Shown piece by piece: positions 6,802 through 9,049 of a stretch of 9,049 nt of DNA. Position numbers and translations under genes: made by a program. Location: positions 1 to 9,049 of the forward strand of contig JADHND010000054.1 of NCBI GenBank assembly GCA_016779685.1, read 5' to 3'. Within the stretch, counting starts at the first letter, position 1, and each line of letters starts with the position of its first letter. The stretch comes from Shewanellaceae bacterium (GTDB lineage: Bacteria > Pseudomonadota > Gammaproteobacteria > Enterobacterales > Shewanellaceae). The notes under the pieces are model-generated. The model ran no database searches. It worked only from the letters and a program-made list of their open reading frames with translations, and had not been told where the DNA came from.

Positions 6802-6843
6802 TGATATCCGCCTTAATAAATAGGTTTGATAGTCAATGACAGA

Positions 6844-6864
6844 GTTGTTTTTGTTAAAAACAAC
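6844..6864. repeat. Perfect 9-bp hairpin with 3-base loop
   Basis: GTTGTTTTT (6844-6852) and AAAAACAAC (6856-6864) pair completely around a 3-base loop. It is AT-rich. It lies upstream of the candidate nhaC leader ORF and downstream of etfA and could act as a weak terminator or an RNA stability element. Confidence 0.7.
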
Positions 6865-6867
6865 CCC

Positions 6868-6896
6868 AGTAAAACGACTTTGATGAGCGTTTTACT
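6868..6896. repeat. Perfect 9-bp hairpin with 11-base loop
   Basis: AGTAAAACG (6868-6876) and CGTTTTACT (6888-6896) are exact reverse complements. On the minus strand the stop codon of the short frameshifted ORF lies in the first arm, and GGGG followed by a T-rich stretch comes after the second arm. That is a possible but non-standard terminator for etfBA, in tandem with the hairpin at 6844-6864. Confidence 0.65.
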
Positions 6897-7018
6897 TCGG
6901 CGCTGCTCCCTTTTGTAACAAGTCAAAGGCATCACCCTCTTTGTTACGACTCTTTAACAGCGCGCCTCTACTTTTTTACCAGCTGATTCATCGTGTTTTG
7001 AACCAAACTAACCATCAT
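6892..7018 (-). pseudogene. Short frameshifted reading frame after etfA, faintly phasin-like
   Basis: From ATG 7018 a frame reads MMVSLVQNTMNQLVKK and stops at TAG 6968-6970. Just before the stop is a run of six A (complement of 6972-6977). A shift of one base in that run continues as SRGALLKSRNKEGDAFDLL and on to a TAA at 6892-6894, about 41 residues in all. The joined peptide spaces G-A-x2-K-x5-G-x2-F-x2-L-x-K like the conserved N-terminal segment of PHA-granule phasins (G-A-x2-K/R-x-Q-E-E-G-x3-F-x2-L-V-K). This may be a decayed gene remnant, a sequencing slip in a homopolymer, or chance. It starts about 24 bases after the etfA stop with only a weak ribosome site. Confidence 0.25.
6899..6966. 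repeat. Nested inverted repeats
   Basis: The outer arms GCGCTG (6900-6905) and CAGCGC (6958-6963) enclose the inner arms GTAACAA (6915-6921) and TTGTTAC (6941-6947). Inside those, CAAAG and CTTTG offer an alternative pairing. Together with the two hairpins just to the left this makes about 120 bases of consecutive potential RNA structure. Confidence 0.5.
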
Positions 7019-7041
7019 CCTATCAAAATTTTAGACTTTGT

Positions 7042-7977
7042 TCAACTCAGCTTCTCAACCAAGTGAGGCAACACTTCAAACAAATCGCCTTGAAATCCAT
7101 AATCCGCCATCTCAAAAATAGGCGCGTTCGGATCTTTATTGATGGCAATCACGACTTTAGACTCTTTCATCCCAGCGATATGTTGCACCGCCCCGGACAA
7201 ACCCACGGCAATGTATAAATCAGGCGCCACCACTTGCCCAGTTTGTCCAACTTGTAGCTCATTAGAAATATAACCAGCATCGACAGCGGCGCGTGTAGCG
7301 CCTACCGCCCCGCCGAGACAATCGGCAAGCTGATAGATCAGTTCAAAATTCTCAGCACTGCCGACTCCGCGACCACCAGCAATCACAATCTGTGCTTGAC
7401 TAAGTAATGGTCGCTCGTGTGTTAGAGTGACAGCTTCAATGAACTCTGGTACAGGGAGGGTTGGATGGCATAATGGCATGTTTTCAAGACGAGTTTGGAT
7501 CCCTCTATCTCCGACAATAGGCGCAAACATACTGGTTCGAATCGACCAAACACATGTTTTATCAAACACGTCAACTTCTTCCAACGCATGACCCGCGTAG
7601 ATGGGATGCAATACCGTGCTTGGATTCTCAATTCGAATCACATCACTTATCTGGGATACATCGAGGCGTGCCGCAATTTTAGGCAATAAATTTTTACTCC
7701 ATGATGAGCTGGCCATTAAAATATGCGTGTATAGGTGTGCGTGTTCGATACAGGTATCCAGTAATTGTTCCGCCACCGGCTGCGCCAATTGGCTGTCTTC
7801 AACAGACCATAGGGTGCTGACCATATTGAGTTTCATCACTGCATCTATCATGGCTTCATTGTGCTCTCCCAGCAGCAGTGCATCGACTTCAGGCGCAACT
7901 TGAAACGCCGCCGAAAGACAACGACAGAGGGTGACTATATTGGCTGAATTGGGTTCAATTAAACACAGTACACGCAT
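7042..7977 (-). CDS. etfA: Electron-transfer flavoprotein alpha subunit
   Basis: FAD-carrying subunit of the cytoplasmic ETF heterodimer, which takes electrons from acyl-CoA and other dehydrogenases and passes them to ETF:quinone oxidoreductase. It has 311 aa, the usual length. The N-terminal half is the ETF adenine-nucleotide-like domain. The C-terminal half carries the FAD-binding signatures: GGRGVGSAENF (201-211), GATRAAVDAGYI (226-237), QVGQTGQVVAPDLYIAVGLS (242-261), GAVQHIAGM (262-270) and INKDPNAPIFEMADYG (279-294). The ATG at 7977 overlaps the etfB stop by one base (TAATG), and GGAGG lies 7 bases upstream inside etfB, so the subunits should be made in equal amounts by coupling. No dehydrogenase or ETF-QO gene is adjacent. 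Confidence 0.97.
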   Translation of the reverse strand: MRVLCLIEPNSANIVTLCRCLSAAFQVAPEVDALLLGEHNEAMIDAVMKLNMVSTLWSVEDSQLAQPVAEQLLDTCIEHAHLYTHILMASSSWSKNLLPKIAARLDVSQISDVIRIENPSTVLHPIYAGHALEEVDVFDKTCVWSIRTSMFAPIVGDRGIQTRLENMPLCHPTLPVPEFIEAVTLTHERPLLSQAQIVIAGGRGVGSAENFELIYQLADCLGGAVGATRAAVDAGYISNELQVGQTGQVVAPDLYIAVGLSGAVQHIAGMKESKVVIAINKDPNAPIFEMADYGFQGDLFEVLPHLVEKLS

Positions 7978-8726
7978 TATTTTACCTCCAACTGGGTGTT
8001 GATTCGAGCGACCAAACTGTCAAGATCAGTTAGCATCTGCTTGTTCTTAATAACTTTATTATGATAAATAGCGCGGGTTTTTTGATGAGATTTAAGCGAC
8101 ACTGGCAGACTAGCTAGGGTGCGGCGCTCAATGTTTTTTTGTTTGGCTTTCATGATTTGAGGTAAACTCGCAAACCGGGGTTCATTGAGTCTTAAATCCG
8201 TGGTAATGACTGCTGGCAGCGCCAATGAGATACACTGTTCACCTTGGTCGGTCTCTCGTGTCACGCAGATACGGTCCGGCGTCTTTTCAACCCGTGAGGC
8301 AAAGGTCGCTTGAGACCAGCCAAGCAAAGTTGCCAACATTTGGCCAGTTTGATTGTTATCTCCATCAATGGTTTGTTTGCCCATCAACACCAAGTCGCCT
8401 TGTTCTTGCTGAACATAGTGACAGAGAACTTTGGCAATGGATAAAGGCACCAAAGGGGTATCCGTTTCAATCAGACAGGCAGCATCTGCCCCCAATGCCA
8501 ACGCTTGGCGCAACTGCTCCATCGATGTCTCGGCACCAATGGAGACCGCCACCACAGTTGACGCATGGCCTTGCTCACGCAACCGCAGGGCTTCTTCGAG
8601 TGCAATCTCACAAAATGGATTGATAGCCATTTTTAAGTGAGCCGTATTTAATTCAGTTTGAGACGGTTTTATGGGAATATGGACATAGGGATCCACCACC
8701 CGTTTAATAGGTACAATCACTTTCAT
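7977..8726 (-). CDS. etfB: Electron-transfer flavoprotein beta subunit
   Basis: AMP-binding partner of EtfA, 249 aa, the same length as many bacterial ETF-beta proteins. Diagnostic segments are the N-terminus MKVIVPIKRVVDP, MAINPFCEIALEEALRL (33-49), the nucleotide-binding MGKQTIDGDNNQTGQM (115-130) and TTDLRLNEPRFASLPQIMKAK (175-195), whose ASLPQIMKAK part matches the partner-recognition loop (Leu188 at the place of the human anchor Leu195). The ATG at 8726 is chosen over 8741 because AAGGAA (complement of 8732-8737) sits 5 bases before it and the family begins at this Met. This type belongs to the classical group-I ETF of beta-oxidation rather than bifurcating FixAB, judging by the intact recognition loop. 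etfB is the first gene of the etfBA operon. Confidence 0.97.
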   Translation of the reverse strand: MKVIVPIKRVVDPYVHIPIKPSQTELNTAHLKMAINPFCEIALEEALRLREQGHASTVVAVSIGAETSMEQLRQALALGADAACLIETDTPLVPLSIAKVLCHYVQQEQGDLVLMGKQTIDGDNNQTGQMLATLLGWSQATFASRVEKTPDRICVTRETDQGEQCISLALPAVITTDLRLNEPRFASLPQIMKAKQKNIERRTLASLPVSLKSHQKTRAIYHNKVIKNKQMLTDLDSLVARINTQLEVK

Positions 8727-8741
8727 GTTGCTTCCTTGCAT

Positions 8742-9010
8742 CTTGTTGATGATTTGTCATTTGAGGCTACAGCGTTTCACTAAGCACTCGCAAAAGCAGC
8801 GAAAGGCGACCTCTTGGCTGAGTCTTCATAACCCCCATTGCACTATTCCATAGTCAGGTCATATTTAAGACATACATCTGTTCAACTATCATTACAAGCC
8901 TGGTCAGAAATTAGCTAGATTCTCAGAACAACCTACACACTTGGACTAGACAAGAGAGCCAGCTGCCTATAGGCTAAAGTTCTCTAAAAAATTAACCAGG
9001 TGCCTCAAGG
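8742..9010. other. Spacer between etfB and the transposase-like ORF
   Basis: No gene seen. It should hold the etfBA promoter and, toward the right, the left end of an insertion sequence, but the terminal inverted repeat cannot be placed without the other end. A loose inverted repeat (AGCC at 8957-8960 with GGCT at 8972-8975, inside wider AGAG...CTCT arms) lies about 35 bases before the ORF. TTGAGGC (8761-8767) and GCCTCAA (9002-9008) are also inverted, probably by chance. Confidence 0.5.
8858..8885 (-). promoter_or_regulatory. Candidate etfBA promoter
   Basis: On the minus strand TTGAAC (complement of 8880-8885) is followed, after 16 bases, by TATGAC (complement of 8858-8863), each matching 4 of 6 consensus bases. 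It would give a leader of roughly 125 bases before etfB. The match is modest and other sites cannot be excluded. Confidence 0.3.
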
Positions 9011-9049
9011 ATGAAGCAATATAAACAGCTGACTCTCAAAGAAAGATAT
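9011..9049 (+). CDS. Start of a probable IS30-family transposase (truncated by the window edge)
   Basis: Only 13 codons are visible: MKQYKQLTLKERY. This closely resembles the opening of IS30-family DDE transposases, which typically start with a short basic run, then YKQLT-x2-(E/Q)-R-Y-x-I, leading into the helix-turn-helix. An in-frame stop at 8993-8995 and an AAGG just before the ATG support 9011 as the start. If correct, an insertion sequence lies to the right and its left end falls within the spacer upstream of etfB. The call rests on a short stretch and must be treated as provisional. Confidence 0.5.
   Translation, partial: MKQYKQLTLKERY

Larger units (their letters stand above)
6740..7041. 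other. etfA-nhaC spacer with hairpins
   Basis: About 300 bases separate the etfA stop from nhaC. Read on the minus strand the order is: a short frameshifted ORF, a nested hairpin, two perfect 9-bp hairpins, then the leader-peptide ORF. No hairpin is followed by a clean U-run, so I cannot point to a canonical terminator for etfBA, nor do I see a convincing sigma70 promoter for nhaC (TTGACT at 6832-6837 on the complement lacks a well-spaced -10). Confidence 0.6.

Noticed and set aside
8225..8640. Plus-strand frames antisense to etfB
   Set aside because: EtfB is unmistakable on the minus strand; the antisense frames carry no recognisable signature.

Overview
The window looks like a piece of a gammaproteobacterial chromosome of moderate GC. 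The evidence is an E. coli-like tRNA-Cys(GCA)/tRNA-Leu(UAA) pair with encoded CCA ends, clear QueG, BtuF, Tdk, NhaC and ETF homologues, and consensus sigma70-type promoters. I cannot name the genus. Most genes lie on the minus strand; only queG and a truncated ORF at the right edge lie on the plus strand.

Left part (1-1700): probable end of an integrated element. A complete tyrosine integrase (381-1397, minus) sits directly downstream of the 3' end of an intact tRNA-Leu gene, the usual tRNA-integrase layout of genomic islands. The integrase stop codon lies within the ribosome binding site of a second gene (376 to beyond base 1). That gene runs off the window and encodes an unrecognised protein with two copies of a 30-residue repeat. 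A perfect 10-bp inverted repeat abuts the CCA end of tRNA-Leu. The DNA left of the tRNA is visibly more AT-rich than the rest.

Middle part (1700-6800): housekeeping DNA. A strong promoter drives the tRNA pair. Upstream of it is an uncharacterised lipoprotein gene (minus), which diverges from queG (plus, epoxyqueuosine reductase, a cobalamin-dependent enzyme of queuosine synthesis). queG converges, with a 1-bp gap, on a tight minus-strand run nhaC-tdk-btuF: Na+/H+ antiporter, thymidine kinase and periplasmic cobalamin-binding protein. A 24-codon ORF with a near-perfect ribosome binding site precedes nhaC. Its stop overlaps an internal ATG of nhaC, so it may be a leader peptide.

Right part (6800-9049): the etfB-etfA operon (electron-transfer flavoprotein, minus) with a 1-base stop/start overlap. 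It is followed by about 300 bases containing several perfect hairpins and a short frameshifted reading frame that faintly resembles a phasin. At the right edge a plus-strand ORF begins with a sequence typical of IS30-family transposases, so an insertion sequence probably lies beside the etf promoter region.

The core genes are ordinary. The parts that may be new are the repeat gene coupled to the integrase, the tRNA-adjacent palindrome, the candidate nhaC leader peptide and the structured etfA-nhaC spacer.
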